DNA from: an uncultured Collinsella sp.
GTDB taxonomy: Bacteria; Actinomycetota; Coriobacteriia; Coriobacteriales; Coriobacteriaceae
Length of the DNA stretch: 40,036 nucleotides
Direction: 5' to 3'
Assembly (NCBI GenBank): GCA_959605475.1
Contig: CAUHFS010000018.1
Location: forward strand, 1-40,036
Made by a program: the position numbers and the translations under genes. The notes under the pieces are model-generated. The model did not search any database, had not been told where the DNA came from, and was given only the letters and a program-made list of their open reading frames with translations. Numbering within the stretch: the first letter of the stretch is position 1; every line of letters starts with the position of its first letter. Positions 1 through 7,080 of this stretch are shown here, piece by piece.

Positions 1-555
1 GATGCCGTCACGTGGCTTATGGACAACGTGGCATTTATCGCTACTCCGATCCTGGCAGCCCTTAACCCCTATTTCGTCATGCTCGGTCTCGATAAGGCTT
101 ACATCGCAATCGAAGTTACGAGCCTGGCGCAGCTCGGTTGGGCACCCATTATCTTTGGATTCATCTCGAACCTCTGCATTGGCGGCACGAGCCTCGCCCT
201 GGCAACTGCCATGAAGGGAAACAAAGAGAAGAGGGGTATGGTCACCACGGTTGCCGTCACCGCACTCTGTGGCGTAACCGAGCCCGCGTTCTACGGTTGC
301 CTCATCGAGCGTCCCCGCCTGCTTGTCGGCACGGCAATCGGCGCGCTCTGCGCTGGACTCCCTGCAGGCATCTTTGTTCTGAAAGAGTATGTTGCGGGAG
401 CATGCCCCGGCCTTCTTTCGGCACTCATCTTTATCGCTCCCGATGGGTCCATGGGTAACTTCGTGCTGGCATGCGTTGTCGCCATCATCGCCATCGTCGT
501 CTCCTTCATCGCTGCACGCGTGATCATCAAGAAGAACCCCAGCTATATTGAGTAG
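1..555 (+). CDS. PTS sugar permease EIIC, 3' part only
   Basis: This is the C-terminal 184 residues of a phosphotransferase-system membrane permease of the glucose/beta-glucoside EIIC family. Such proteins carry a sugar across the membrane while phosphorylating it. The reading frame is open from the first base of the window, so the start and N-terminal half lie outside it. Several hydrophobic helices are visible. The segment GVTEPAFYG (near residue 98) matches the conserved GITEPA(I/L)YG substrate-site motif of this family. The protein ends in a short basic tail (KKNPSYIE) with no fused EIIA domain after the permease. A rho-independent terminator follows about 100 nt downstream. The substrate cannot be told from this part; beta-glucoside, sucrose or trehalose are all possible. 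The family call is firm and the specificity is open. Confidence 0.88.
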   Translation, partial: DAVTWLMDNVAFIATPILAALNPYFVMLGLDKAYIAIEVTSLAQLGWAPIIFGFISNLCIGGTSLALATAMKGNKEKRGMVTTVAVTALCGVTEPAFYGCLIERPRLLVGTAIGALCAGLPAGIFVLKEYVAGACPGLLSALIFIAPDGSMGNFVLACVVAIIAIVVSFIAARVIIKKNPSYIE

Positions 556-656
556 ATGCCCGCTGTTTGCATTGGGGACATCCTCGGCAGACCATTAGCA
601 AGAACCCAAGAAGTTCCTTAGGAGCTCGATTAATCCATTCGGATTCCTGAGGCACA

Positions 657-696
657 AACGACCCCGATTCCACAATGAAATTGGGGTCGTTGTTTC
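657..696 (+). terminator. Rho-independent terminator of the PTS gene
   Basis: An inverted repeat pairs AACGACCCC (657-665) with GGGGTCGTT (683-691). The stem can extend further inward through ATT/AAT with one mismatch. The T-rich run TGTTTC follows on the plus strand. It lies about 100 nt after the stop of the permease gene and points the same way. Confidence 0.8.
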
Positions 697-750
697 TAAA
701 GCCGTCGATAGACAATCGGTGTTTACCTTAGCTCCCTATCCAAGTTAATT

Positions 751-812
751 ATCCACGCTCGTTCTCCGGTCGGGAGATTTTCTTCGCTCGCGTATCCAGA
801 AATCCACGCTCG
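751..812. repeat. ATCCACGCTCG pair (dispersed repeat)
   Basis: ATCCACGCTCG occurs at 751-761 and again at 802-812 in the same orientation, the first preceded by ATT and the second by A. GGGAGATT lies between them at 772-779. The same two-motif arrangement, on the other strand, is found at 15135-15174 beside a perfect palindrome that also contains GGGAGATTATCCACG. This suggests one dispersed repeat family. Confidence 0.55.
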
Positions 813-848
813 AGCAGGACATCCAGATCCGCGCCCGCCCTTGTCTCG

Positions 849-973
849 ATCTGTAACAGCAAGAGGCCTATTCCGCTTCTACATGTTACAGATCAAGATA
901 TTCCTAAAACACCCTAAGTTTCATCTCAATCTGTAACAGTTAGATGCCGAATATCGGTCTTGGTGTTACAGAT
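849..973. repeat. Two tandem copies of a CTGTAACA inverted repeat
   Basis: ATCTGTAACA (849-858) is paired with TGTTACAGAT (884-893). The same arms recur at 929-938 and 964-973. Both units are exactly 45 nt from end to end and start 80 bp apart, although their loops differ in sequence. The constant geometry with changed loops suggests that the arms are what is recognised or selected. Confidence 0.7.
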
Positions 974-1040
974 TTAGACAAACTGGAGGACGAGACAAAC
1001 CAAAAACGGGATGGGCGCTAACCCGATGGCGCACCACCTA

Positions 1041-1079
1041 AATAGAAACGGGCTCTGTCCCATATAGAGACAGAGCCCG
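1041..1079 (-). terminator. Terminator of tRNA-Thr
   Basis: The perfect 11-bp stem CGGGCTCTGTC (1049-1059) / GACAGAGCCCG (1069-1079) is followed on the minus strand by TTTCTATT. It sits 10 nt past the CCA end of tRNA-Thr. Confidence 0.85.
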
Positions 1080-1088
1080 AAACTCTCA

Positions 1089-1163
1089 TGGAGCCAGTGA
1101 CAGGAATCGAACCCGCAACCCACTGATTACAAATCAGTTGCGCTACCGTTGCGCCACACTGGC
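1089..1163 (-). tRNA. tRNA-Thr (anticodon TGT)
   Basis: The minus strand folds as a complete cloverleaf. The acceptor stem is GCCAGTG/CACTGGC, the anticodon stem is ACTGA/TCAGT with a 7-nt loop TTTGTAA giving anticodon TGT, the T-arm contains GGTTCGATTCC, the discriminator is T, and CCA is encoded (75 nt in all). It reads codon ACA. A terminator follows. A partial duplicate of its anticodon-to-T-arm region lies about 160 nt upstream (1320-1347). Confidence 0.97.
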
Positions 1164-1193
1164 ACACTTGGCGCTTTCGCGCGAAGCCTGTTT

Positions 1194-1222
1194 AGGATAA
1201 AGGAATTGAGGACGGGGCGCAA
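1194..1222 (-). promoter_or_regulatory. Probable promoter of tRNA-Thr
   Basis: On the minus strand TTGCGC (1222-1217) and TATCCT (1199-1194) are separated by 17 bp, as -35 and -10 boxes. This would start transcription about 24 nt before the mature tRNA 5' end. The boxes fit the consensus only moderately. Confidence 0.4.
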
Positions 1223-1319
1223 CAGGCCCTTCGACCGACCACATCTCAAAAACCGTTCGTCAGAACGAACAGTTTTATCTGTTCGTCAAAACATAAACCT
1301 ATTCGTTTTGACAGCTGCA

Positions 1320-1347
1320 AACCCGCAACCCACTGATTACAAATCAG
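1320..1347 (-). repeat. Duplicated fragment of tRNA-Thr
   Basis: These 28 bases are identical to 1110-1137 inside tRNA-Thr: the whole anticodon stem-loop, the variable region and the start of the T-arm, in the same orientation. CTGTCA just beyond also matches the tRNA with small changes in between. The rest of the cloverleaf cannot be drawn, so this is a tRNA relic or an attachment-site footprint and not a working tRNA. Confidence 0.8.
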
Positions 1348-1389
1348 CGGGTAGACCAATCTAGGAAACGGCTCTCTGCCGCAACTCCC

Positions 1390-2067
1390 CTACCTCCCGC
1401 GAAGGGCCTTGAGCTTGGCCAGGGCATCGGGGCTCAGGCGGCTGCCCAGGGTCATCTTGATCTGCGGAGCTTCCTCTGCCTCGTGAACATCGTTATCTAT
1501 CTGCTTGATCTCGTCCACCAGCATGCGGCTCGAGATGCGCGTTACGCCCTTGCCCATGACGACGGCCTGGATCGTGCCGTCACTCGACACCACGGAGCAC
1601 GCGCGGCCTTCCTCGCGCGCCTCGATGCAGAGCTTCTGCACCACGGTATCGGCCGATACGCCCGTCGGCGAGAACTCGATACGCACGCCGCGGGCAGGCA
1701 GATTAGGGCGCTCGCTGGAGATATTGCCCGCACCGTCGAACACAATCACGGCCTCGTAGCGGCCCTGGGCAAACGCCGCAACATCGTTGATGAGCGCGGT
1801 GCGCGCCATATCGTGGACGTCGCTGGAATACGGATCGTCGGAATGGTCGTAGACAAGCTTTTCGTAGCGCGGCGTGCAGTGAATCACGTTGTAGCCGTCG
1901 ACCACCAGCAGCTCGGGCTTATTGGAGTGCACCGTCGAGACCGGATCGGCGATAGCCTGCGCAAACGCATTGCCGCCCACGCCATAGGTCGCGGCCGAAA
2001 CAATCGGCTTGGCCGAGCCTTCGCCAAAGCGCTTGGCCTTGGACTTGGCGCGGTTCTTCTTTGACAT
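1390..2067 (-). CDS. yacP: NYN-domain ribonuclease of the YacP/Rae1 family
   Basis: This 225-residue protein belongs to the YacP (Rae1) family. In Bacillus the family member is a ribosome-associated endoribonuclease that cuts mRNA in the A site. After a basic, poorly ordered N-terminus of about 50 residues, the NYN/PIN-like fold starts at ELLVVDGYNVIH, with the conserved Asp and Asn. It continues with AVIVFDGAGN and ends with an acidic segment (ADTVVQKLC, VVSSDGTIQ) typical of the metal site. It is the last gene of disA-ispD-ispF-cysS-rlmB-yacP, and its start lies 3 nt after the rlmB stop. The Shine-Dalgarno GAGGAG overlaps the end of rlmB, which implies translational coupling. The same rlmB-yacP pairing is known in Bacillus. 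The family call is strong; the actual substrate here is inferred. Confidence 0.85.
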   Translation of the reverse strand: MSKKNRAKSKAKRFGEGSAKPIVSAATYGVGGNAFAQAIADPVSTVHSNKPELLVVDGYNVIHCTPRYEKLVYDHSDDPYSSDVHDMARTALINDVAAFAQGRYEAVIVFDGAGNISSERPNLPARGVRIEFSPTGVSADTVVQKLCIEAREEGRACSVVSSDGTIQAVVMGKGVTRISSRMLVDEIKQIDNDVHEAEEAPQIKMTLGSRLSPDALAKLKALRGR

Positions 2068-2070
2068 GCG

Positions 2071-2985
2071 CTACTCCTCCCCCATGAGCTCGCCGGCGTT
2101 GCGGCGCAGCCACTCAAAGCACAGCGCGGTGGTCGCCTGGGCCACGTTGAGACTCTCGGTCATGCCGCGCTGGGGAAGCTTGGTCAAAAAGTCACATTTC
2201 TCGAGCACCAGACGCGAGATGCCGTCGCCCTCGGAGCCCATGACGAGCGCCACGCGGCCCTCGAAGGGAGCATCCCAGCAGCTGCCCTCGGCATGCTCGG
2301 AAGCGCCACCCACCCAAAAGCCGGCGGCCTTGAGGTCATCGAGCGCACGGGCGATATTGGGCACCTGCGCGATAGGCAGATGCATGACGGCGCCGGCGGA
2401 GGTCTTGTAGCTGCCCACGGTCACGCCGGCGGCACGCTTGTTGGCGATGATGACGCCCGCTGCGCCCACAACCTCGGCAGAGCGCACGATGGCGCCAAAG
2501 TTACCGTCGTCGGTCACATGGTCGAGCACCACGACAAGCGCCGGGCCCTCGCCTGCGCGGTCGAGGATGTCGGCGACATCGGCGTAAGGGAAGTTGCCCA
2601 CCTCGAGCGCAATGCCCTGGTGAGCGCCATGGCTCGACAGCGCATCGAGCTGCGCGCGCGGCACATACTTAATGCGGACGCCCGTGGCGTTGAGGTCATC
2701 GACCAGGCGCGACAGAGCGGCATCGCGCTCCCCGCCCTCGGCGATGAGCGCGCACTTGATGGGAAAACCGGTGCGCAGCGCCTCGGCGGCAGCACGACGA
2801 CCTTCGATAAACTCGCCCTTGGGAACCTGGACAGCGTCGCGGTTACGATCGCGCTGCGGACGTGCGGCCTGGGCGCGATCGCGCTGGCCCTTGGGAGCGG
2901 CAGCGCGGTCGTTGCGGCGAATCGGACGCGAGCCAGAAGCAGTCTGCTTGCCGCCACGAGGCGCACGCTTGCGATTGTCGGCCAT
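2071..2985 (-). CDS. rlmB: 23S rRNA (guanosine-2'-O-)-methyltransferase RlmB
   Basis: SpoU/TrmH-family enzyme of 304 residues. It methylates the ribose of a guanosine in 23S rRNA using S-adenosylmethionine. The first 55 or so residues are rich in Arg, Lys and Ala and look disordered; this tail is longer than in E. coli RlmB. A substrate-binding domain follows (FIEGRRAAAEALR). The knotted SPOUT domain then shows its three motifs: DDGNFGAIVRSAE, LVMGSEGDGISR and TESLNVAQA. The last is usually SLNVSxA, so Ala replaces Ser here. The start is backed by GGAGG about 8 nt upstream. The neighbours are cysS upstream, across a structured repeat, and yacP downstream. Confidence 0.93.
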   Translation of the reverse strand: MADNRKRAPRGGKQTASGSRPIRRNDRAAAPKGQRDRAQAARPQRDRNRDAVQVPKGEFIEGRRAAAEALRTGFPIKCALIAEGGERDAALSRLVDDLNATGVRIKYVPRAQLDALSSHGAHQGIALEVGNFPYADVADILDRAGEGPALVVVLDHVTDDGNFGAIVRSAEVVGAAGVIIANKRAAGVTVGSYKTSAGAVMHLPIAQVPNIARALDDLKAAGFWVGGASEHAEGSCWDAPFEGRVALVMGSEGDGISRLVLEKCDFLTKLPQRGMTESLNVAQATTALCFEWLRRNAGELMGEE

Positions 2986-3064
2986 AAAACGGCCTCCTTT
3001 AAAAAATTTTCAAACAGGACAAAAGAAGCGACCGCTTAAGACGAATAGCTCAAGCGGTCGGTAC

Positions 3065-3164
3065 GGGTTTTCCAAGTGCCCGAGATTGCCGTGAAAGAGG
3101 AGCGACGCGTACTTGAGTACGCGAGCGACGGTTTGAACGGCAAGGTCGGGTGCTTGGGAAACCC
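3065..3164. repeat. Structured palindromic repeat with conserved 43-nt core, copy 1
   Basis: The outer arms GGGTTTTCCAAG (3065-3076) and CTTGGGAAACCC (3153-3164) pair with one wobble. CCCGA/TCGGG and TTGCCGT/ACGGCAA pair further in. The 43-nt core (3094-3136) contains the short stem GCGTAC/GTACGC flanked by direct AGCGAC copies. The core matches 21791-21833 at 41 of 43 positions, while the arms of the two copies differ. The element begins about 8 nt after the cysS stop codon on the minus strand. Confidence 0.8.
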
Positions 3165-3171
3165 GAGGGGA

Positions 3172-4638
3172 TTAGAGAGATTTGATACGGGTGCCGGCGG
3201 CGGTATCCTCAATGGTGAGGCCCAGGTCCTTGAGTTGGTCGCGGATGGCGTCGGCCAGATCCCAGTTCTTGGCGGCGCGGGCCTCGGCGCGGGCCTCGAG
3301 AATCTTGGCAGCGGCCTCGTCCACGTCGTCGCCCGTGTAGGCGACCAGGCCGGCGGCAACACCCAGCAGACCCAGCGGCAGCTCGACCTTGGGCTCGGGG
3401 AGCTCAACGCCAAACGTATCGAGCAGCTCGACCAGCGTATCGGCGGCGGCAAGCGCGGCGGCCTTGTCGGCAGCGTCGCCCGCCTGCTCCAGGTACTGGT
3501 TGCACTCGGTCACAAAGCCAAAGACGGCACCCATGGCACCGGCGGTGTTAAAGTCGTCGTCCATGCACTCCTTAAAGGTGGCACGGGTCTCGGCGGCCTT
3601 GGCGGCAAACGCCTCGGATGCTGCCTCATCGGCATCGGCCGTCGCATGGTTCGCGGACCAGCGCAGGTTCTCGACCGTACCGGCAATACGCGTGAGCGAG
3701 TTCTCGGCACCCTCCAAGCGCTCCCAAGAAAAGTCGAGCGGCGAGCGATAGCTCGTCTGCAGCATCAGCAGGCGCAGGGCGGCAGCGGAGTGCTGCTCGA
3801 GGACCTCGGCCAGCGTAAAGAAGTTGCCGAGCGACTTGGACATTTTCTCGCCGTCTACCAGCAGCATGCCCGTGTGCATCCAGGTGTTGGAGAAGCCCTG
3901 GTGCCAGGCGCAGGTGGCCTGGGCGCACTCGTTCTCGTGATGCGGGAAGGCAAGGTCGGAGCCGCCGCCGTGGATGTCGATCGGGGTGCCCAGGTAGCGA
4001 TGCACCATGGCGGCGCACTCGGTGTGCCAACCGGGACGGCCCTCGCCCCAGGGGCTCGGCCAGCTGGGCTCGCCGGGCTTGGCGGCCTTCCACAGGGCAA
4101 AGTCGAGCGGGTCGTTCTTGTCCTCGTTCTCCTCGATGCGCGCACCAACCATAAGGTCATCGATGTTGCGGCCCGAGACCTGGCCATAGTTGGGATCGCT
4201 GCGCACGGCAAAGTACACGTCGCCGTTATCGGCGGCGTAAGCGTGGCCCTGCTCGATGAGCGTCTTGATCATGGCGATCATGGGGCCGATCTCCTTGGTG
4301 GCGCGGGGGCGCACATCGGGATCGAGCACGTTGGCAGCGCGCATGACGCCAATGAACTTATCCGAGAACTCCGTCGCGACCTCGGCGGCCGTACGGCCCT
4401 GCTCGTTGGCACGCTTGATGATCTTGTCGTCGACATCGGTGAGGTTCTGGGCAAACGTGACCTCGTAGCCGCTCGCGATGAGCCAGCGGCGAATCACATC
4501 GAAGCTGATGAACGTGCGAGCGTTGCCGATATGAATGTTGTCGTAGACCGTGGGGCCGCACACGTACATGCGGACCTTGCCGGACTCGATGGGCTGGAAC
4601 TCTTCCTTTTTATGGGTAGCGCTGTTGTAGATACGCAT
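3172..4638 (-). CDS. cysS: Cysteinyl-tRNA synthetase
   Basis: Class I synthetase of 488 residues that charges tRNA-Cys. It shows the N-terminal MYVCGPTVYD with zinc ligand Cys27, the HIGN form of the HIGH motif (36-39), the remaining zinc ligands expected at Cys208, His233 and Glu237 (FPHHENE), and KMSKS at 265-269. The C-terminal DALR-like helical region and small terminal domain (AKNWDLADAIRDQL) are complete. The length is normal for the family. The start is well fixed: AAGGAG overlaps the last codons of ispF, whose stop is 3 nt away. It belongs to the disA-ispD-ispF-cysS-rlmB-yacP operon, an order shared in part with Bacillus. The mini-RNase III gene often found after cysS is absent. Confidence 0.97.
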   Translation of the reverse strand: MRIYNSATHKKEEFQPIESGKVRMYVCGPTVYDNIHIGNARTFISFDVIRRWLIASGYEVTFAQNLTDVDDKIIKRANEQGRTAAEVATEFSDKFIGVMRAANVLDPDVRPRATKEIGPMIAMIKTLIEQGHAYAADNGDVYFAVRSDPNYGQVSGRNIDDLMVGARIEENEDKNDPLDFALWKAAKPGEPSWPSPWGEGRPGWHTECAAMVHRYLGTPIDIHGGGSDLAFPHHENECAQATCAWHQGFSNTWMHTGMLLVDGEKMSKSLGNFFTLAEVLEQHSAAALRLLMLQTSYRSPLDFSWERLEGAENSLTRIAGTVENLRWSANHATADADEAASEAFAAKAAETRATFKECMDDDFNTAGAMGAVFGFVTECNQYLEQAGDAADKAAALAAADTLVELLDTFGVELPEPKVELPLGLLGVAAGLVAYTGDDVDEAAAKILEARAEARAAKNWDLADAIRDQLKDLGLTIEDTAAGTRIKSL

Positions 4639-4641
4639 TCG

Positions 4642-5136
4642 TTACTCCTTAACGGTTTTCTGTAGCAGGCAGACGGCCCAGGCGCCAATTCCCTCGCCTT
4701 GACCTTCCCAACCGAGCTTTTCGGTCGTGGTGGCGGCGACGCCCACGTTTTCGACGTCAACGCCCAAGGCATGGGCCAAGTTGGCACGCATGGCATCGCG
4801 GTGCGGGGTGATCTTAGGCTGCTGGCAGGCAATGGTGCAGTCGGCATCGACAAACTCAAAGCCCAGCTCGCGCGCATAGTCCATTACGCGGGCAAGCAGC
4901 ACCATCGAGTCGGCACCCTCGTAGGCAGGGTCGGTATCGGGGAACAGCTTACCAATGTCTCCCCCGCGGCAGGCACCCAAAATGGCGTCGGCCAGCGCGT
5001 GCGCGAGCACATCAGCATCCGAGTGGCCCAGGAGGCCGCGCTCGTAGGGAATGTCAACCCCGCCGATGATACATCGACGCCCCTCCACCAGACGGTGAAC
5101 GTCGTAGCCATGGCCAATGCGCAGGTTACTGAACAT
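4642..5136 (-). CDS. ispF: 2-C-methyl-D-erythritol 2,4-cyclodiphosphate synthase
   Basis: IspF of 164 residues, the fifth enzyme of the MEP isoprenoid pathway. It cyclises CDP-methylerythritol 2-phosphate to MEcPP with loss of CMP. Conserved features are GHGYDVH (metal ligands Asp and His), GHSDADV with the third ligand His, FPDTDP, and TTTEKLG near the end, which binds the cytidine. It starts inside the end of ispD (11-nt overlap), so the two are translationally coupled. In many bacteria IspD and IspF are fused or adjacent. The length is typical. Confidence 0.97.
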   Translation of the reverse strand: MFSNLRIGHGYDVHRLVEGRRCIIGGVDIPYERGLLGHSDADVLAHALADAILGACRGGDIGKLFPDTDPAYEGADSMVLLARVMDYARELGFEFVDADCTIACQQPKITPHRDAMRANLAHALGVDVENVGVAATTTEKLGWEGQGEGIGAWAVCLLQKTVKE

Positions 5137-5854
5137 GGGGAAGGTCCTCTCCCTCGGCCATGCGACCGAGCAGAATCGCGGTCACGGGACGCAGGTCCTC
5201 GGGCACCGTCACCTTAAGGTTATCGCGCGGACTCTGGACGCAGCGGACGCGCCCGCCCATGCGCTCGACCAGTGACGAATCGTCCGTACCGATAAAGCCC
5301 TCGGCAATCGCCGCGGCATGGGCGCGCTTCATGGCGTCGACGCTAAAGATCTGCGGCGTCTGCGCGGCCCAGTACAGCTCGCGCGGCGGCGTCTCGACGA
5401 TGTTGTCGCCGTCGACAATCTTGAGTGTGTCAATGGCGGGCTGACCGCACACGACACCGTCGAGGGCACGGTCGCTCACGAGCACGTCGATAGCGTGATC
5501 GATGGCCTCGGTAGTAATGAGCGGACGAGCGCCATCGTGAATGGCGACGTATTCAAAGCCTGCCGGAACCGCATACACGCCGGCTCGGGTGGAATCCTGA
5601 CGGGTATCGCCGGCATCGGCAAAGCTGATGGGCGTGTCATAGTCAAACGGGTCGATGGCCAGGCGGCGCATCTCGGCACGGCGCTCGGCAGGACACACCA
5701 CCACGATATGGCCGACCTTGTCGCTACGATCGAACGCGCGGATAGACCAGCTCATGAGCGGACGGCCCGCCACGTTAACGAGCTGCTTGCCGCCGGGATT
5801 TCCAAAGCGCTGGCCGCTGCCGCCGGCAACGACCACGGCGCATACGGGCGCCAT
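5126..5854 (-). CDS. ispD: 2-C-methyl-D-erythritol 4-phosphate cytidylyltransferase
   Basis: IspD of 242 residues transfers CMP from CTP to methylerythritol 4-phosphate in the MEP pathway. The N-terminal nucleotide-binding loop AVVVAGGSGQRFG is the family signature. IHDGARPLI and TDDSSLVERMG are further conserved blocks, the latter near the methylerythritol site. The start ATG overlaps the disA stop by one base (TAATG), and its own end overlaps ispF. With ispF here and ispE at 20400-21296, three MEP enzymes are encoded within 16 kb. Confidence 0.96.
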   Translation of the reverse strand: MAPVCAVVVAGGSGQRFGNPGGKQLVNVAGRPLMSWSIRAFDRSDKVGHIVVVCPAERRAEMRRLAIDPFDYDTPISFADAGDTRQDSTRAGVYAVPAGFEYVAIHDGARPLITTEAIDHAIDVLVSDRALDGVVCGQPAIDTLKIVDGDNIVETPPRELYWAAQTPQIFSVDAMKRAHAAAIAEGFIGTDDSSLVERMGGRVRCVQSPRDNLKVTVPEDLRPVTAILLGRMAEGEDLPHVQ

Positions 5855-6921
5855 TATGCGTTCCCCTGTTTGGTGCCCTTCATGCGGTACAGCGAGTCCG
5901 CAAGAATGGCAGGGTTGTTGACGCCAAAGTCGCCCAGGCGCTCCGGATCCTCGCTGATGTCGTCCATGAGCTCCTGCAGCGAGCCGTACTCGTCGACGAT
6001 CTTCTCGGCCACGCCGTCGCGCACGACGGACACGCGCGAAAGCGTGCGCAGGCCCAGCGGCGTCATGACGGAATCCTCGTCCAGGTCGTCATAGCCCAGA
6101 ACTGCCGCCACATGCTGCGGGTCGGATAGGTCCTTGGGCGTCATACGGCTCAGGTTGGCGCGGATCTTCTCGGCGTTTGCCTCGGAAGAATCGCTCGCGT
6201 AGTCGCGGATCATCAGGTCGTATTCGGTATCCATGCTGGAGCCGGCGAGCTGTTCGAGCTGCATCTGCACGAGCTTGCCCTGGTTGCCCAGCTTGACAAT
6301 GCAATCCTTAAGCTCGGTCTTTGCCTGTTGCATGATCTCGAAGCTCGAGAAAATACCGGTAATGTCGGCGAGCGTAACGTAGTCGTCGAGCTCGAGGGCC
6401 GTTAGGCGCAACAGGGAGCGATCGAGCGACTGACGGGTAGTCTGGAGCGTGGCGACGAGCTGGTTGACCGAGCTCATGATGGTGGTGACGGGCTGGATCT
6501 CGTAGCTCTTGCCGTGAACGTACACGTTAACGACGGCACGACGAGCCGAAACCGAGATCACGATGGCGTCGGTGAGCACCGACATGCGAGCGGCAGTACG
6601 GTGACGCATGCCCGTCTCACTCGTGGCGAGCGAGGGATCGGGATTGAGGTGGAAGTTGGCGCGCAGGATCTGGGTGAGGTCGCCGTCGATTACGATGGCG
6701 CCGTCCATCTTGGAAAGCTCGAACAGGCGGTTCGAGGTAAACGAAATGTTGAGCGGGAAGCCGTCGTTGCCGGCAGCGAGCACGTTTTCGGTGTCGCCGA
6801 CGCAGATAAGAGCACCCAGGTGACCGGCAATGATCATGTCGAGGGCGGTGCGGATCGGCTGACCGGGGGCAGTCAGGCGAATAGCCTGTTCCATACGCTT
6901 TTGCAGCTCGTTCTTATCCAA
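5854..6921 (-). CDS. disA: DNA integrity scanning diadenylate cyclase DisA
   Basis: DisA (355 residues) makes the second messenger c-di-AMP from two ATP and, in Bacillus, scans DNA for branched structures. The N-terminal DAC domain shows DGA at 73-75 and RHR at 106-108, both catalytic. The middle is helical, and the C-terminus carries the helix-hairpin-helix region (PERLGDFGVNNPAILADSLYRMKG). The reading frame starts with TTG, since no ATG or GTG occurs in frame nearby. GGGAG about 8 nt upstream supports that start. It heads the MEP/cysS/rlmB operon. The radA gene often found beside disA is not here; the divergent neighbour is mntP. Confidence 0.95.
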   Translation of the reverse strand: MDKNELQKRMEQAIRLTAPGQPIRTALDMIIAGHLGALICVGDTENVLAAGNDGFPLNISFTSNRLFELSKMDGAIVIDGDLTQILRANFHLNPDPSLATSETGMRHRTAARMSVLTDAIVISVSARRAVVNVYVHGKSYEIQPVTTIMSSVNQLVATLQTTRQSLDRSLLRLTALELDDYVTLADITGIFSSFEIMQQAKTELKDCIVKLGNQGKLVQMQLEQLAGSSMDTEYDLMIRDYASDSSEANAEKIRANLSRMTPKDLSDPQHVAAVLGYDDLDEDSVMTPLGLRTLSRVSVVRDGVAEKIVDEYGSLQELMDDISEDPERLGDFGVNNPAILADSLYRMKGTKQGNA

Positions 6922-6997
6922 GGCATCGCTCCCATCGTATACGCTCCATAAACGCTAAATAGTTTCTCACGGTTTGCCCCCGCAGCAGCCACGAAAT

Positions 6998-7080
6998 CCG
7001 ATGCTTACAGAATGAGCGAACACCGCTTAGGTAGCTCATTTGGGACGGGGCTCTTTTGACTGCTCATGTGGTAGCATCGG
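6998..7080. repeat. Large hairpin with GGGACGGGG core between disA and mntP
   Basis: CCGATGCT...ATGAGC (from 6998) pairs imperfectly with GCTCAT...GCATCGG (to 7080). A second nested stem AATGAGC/GCTCATT uses 7011-7017 and 7034-7040. Inside lies TTTGGGACGGGGCTCTTTTG (7040-7059), the same core as in the palindrome at 35895-36020. It occupies the shared upstream region of two divergent genes, so it could affect either promoter. Confidence 0.6.

Larger units (their letters stand above)
556..1088. other. Gene-free, repeat-rich gap
   Basis: No convincing coding frame is present here. The gap holds the PTS terminator, a pair of ATCCACGCTCG motifs (751-812), two copies of a CTGTAACA/TGTTACAG inverted repeat (849-973) and the terminator of the minus-strand tRNA-Thr (1041-1079). 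Base composition is more AT-rich than in the flanking genes. Confidence 0.6.

Noticed and set aside
746..760. DnaA box / replication origin (TTATCCACG, also at 15218-15226)
   Set aside because: The last base differs from the TTATNCACA consensus, the sites are few, and no dnaA, dnaN or AT-rich unwinding region is present.
849..973. CRISPR array
   Set aside because: Only two units, the arms are inverted and not directly repeated, and there are no cas genes.
1149..1364. Short plus-strand frame of 71 codons
   Set aside because: It overlaps tRNA-Thr antisense and its duplicated fragment, and has no supporting features.
3076..4665. 529-codon plus-strand frame opposite cysS
   Set aside because: It is a GC-bias shadow of cysS with no recognisable domain. 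Similar long antisense frames opposite pepD, clpC, lysS and asnB are rejected for the same reason.
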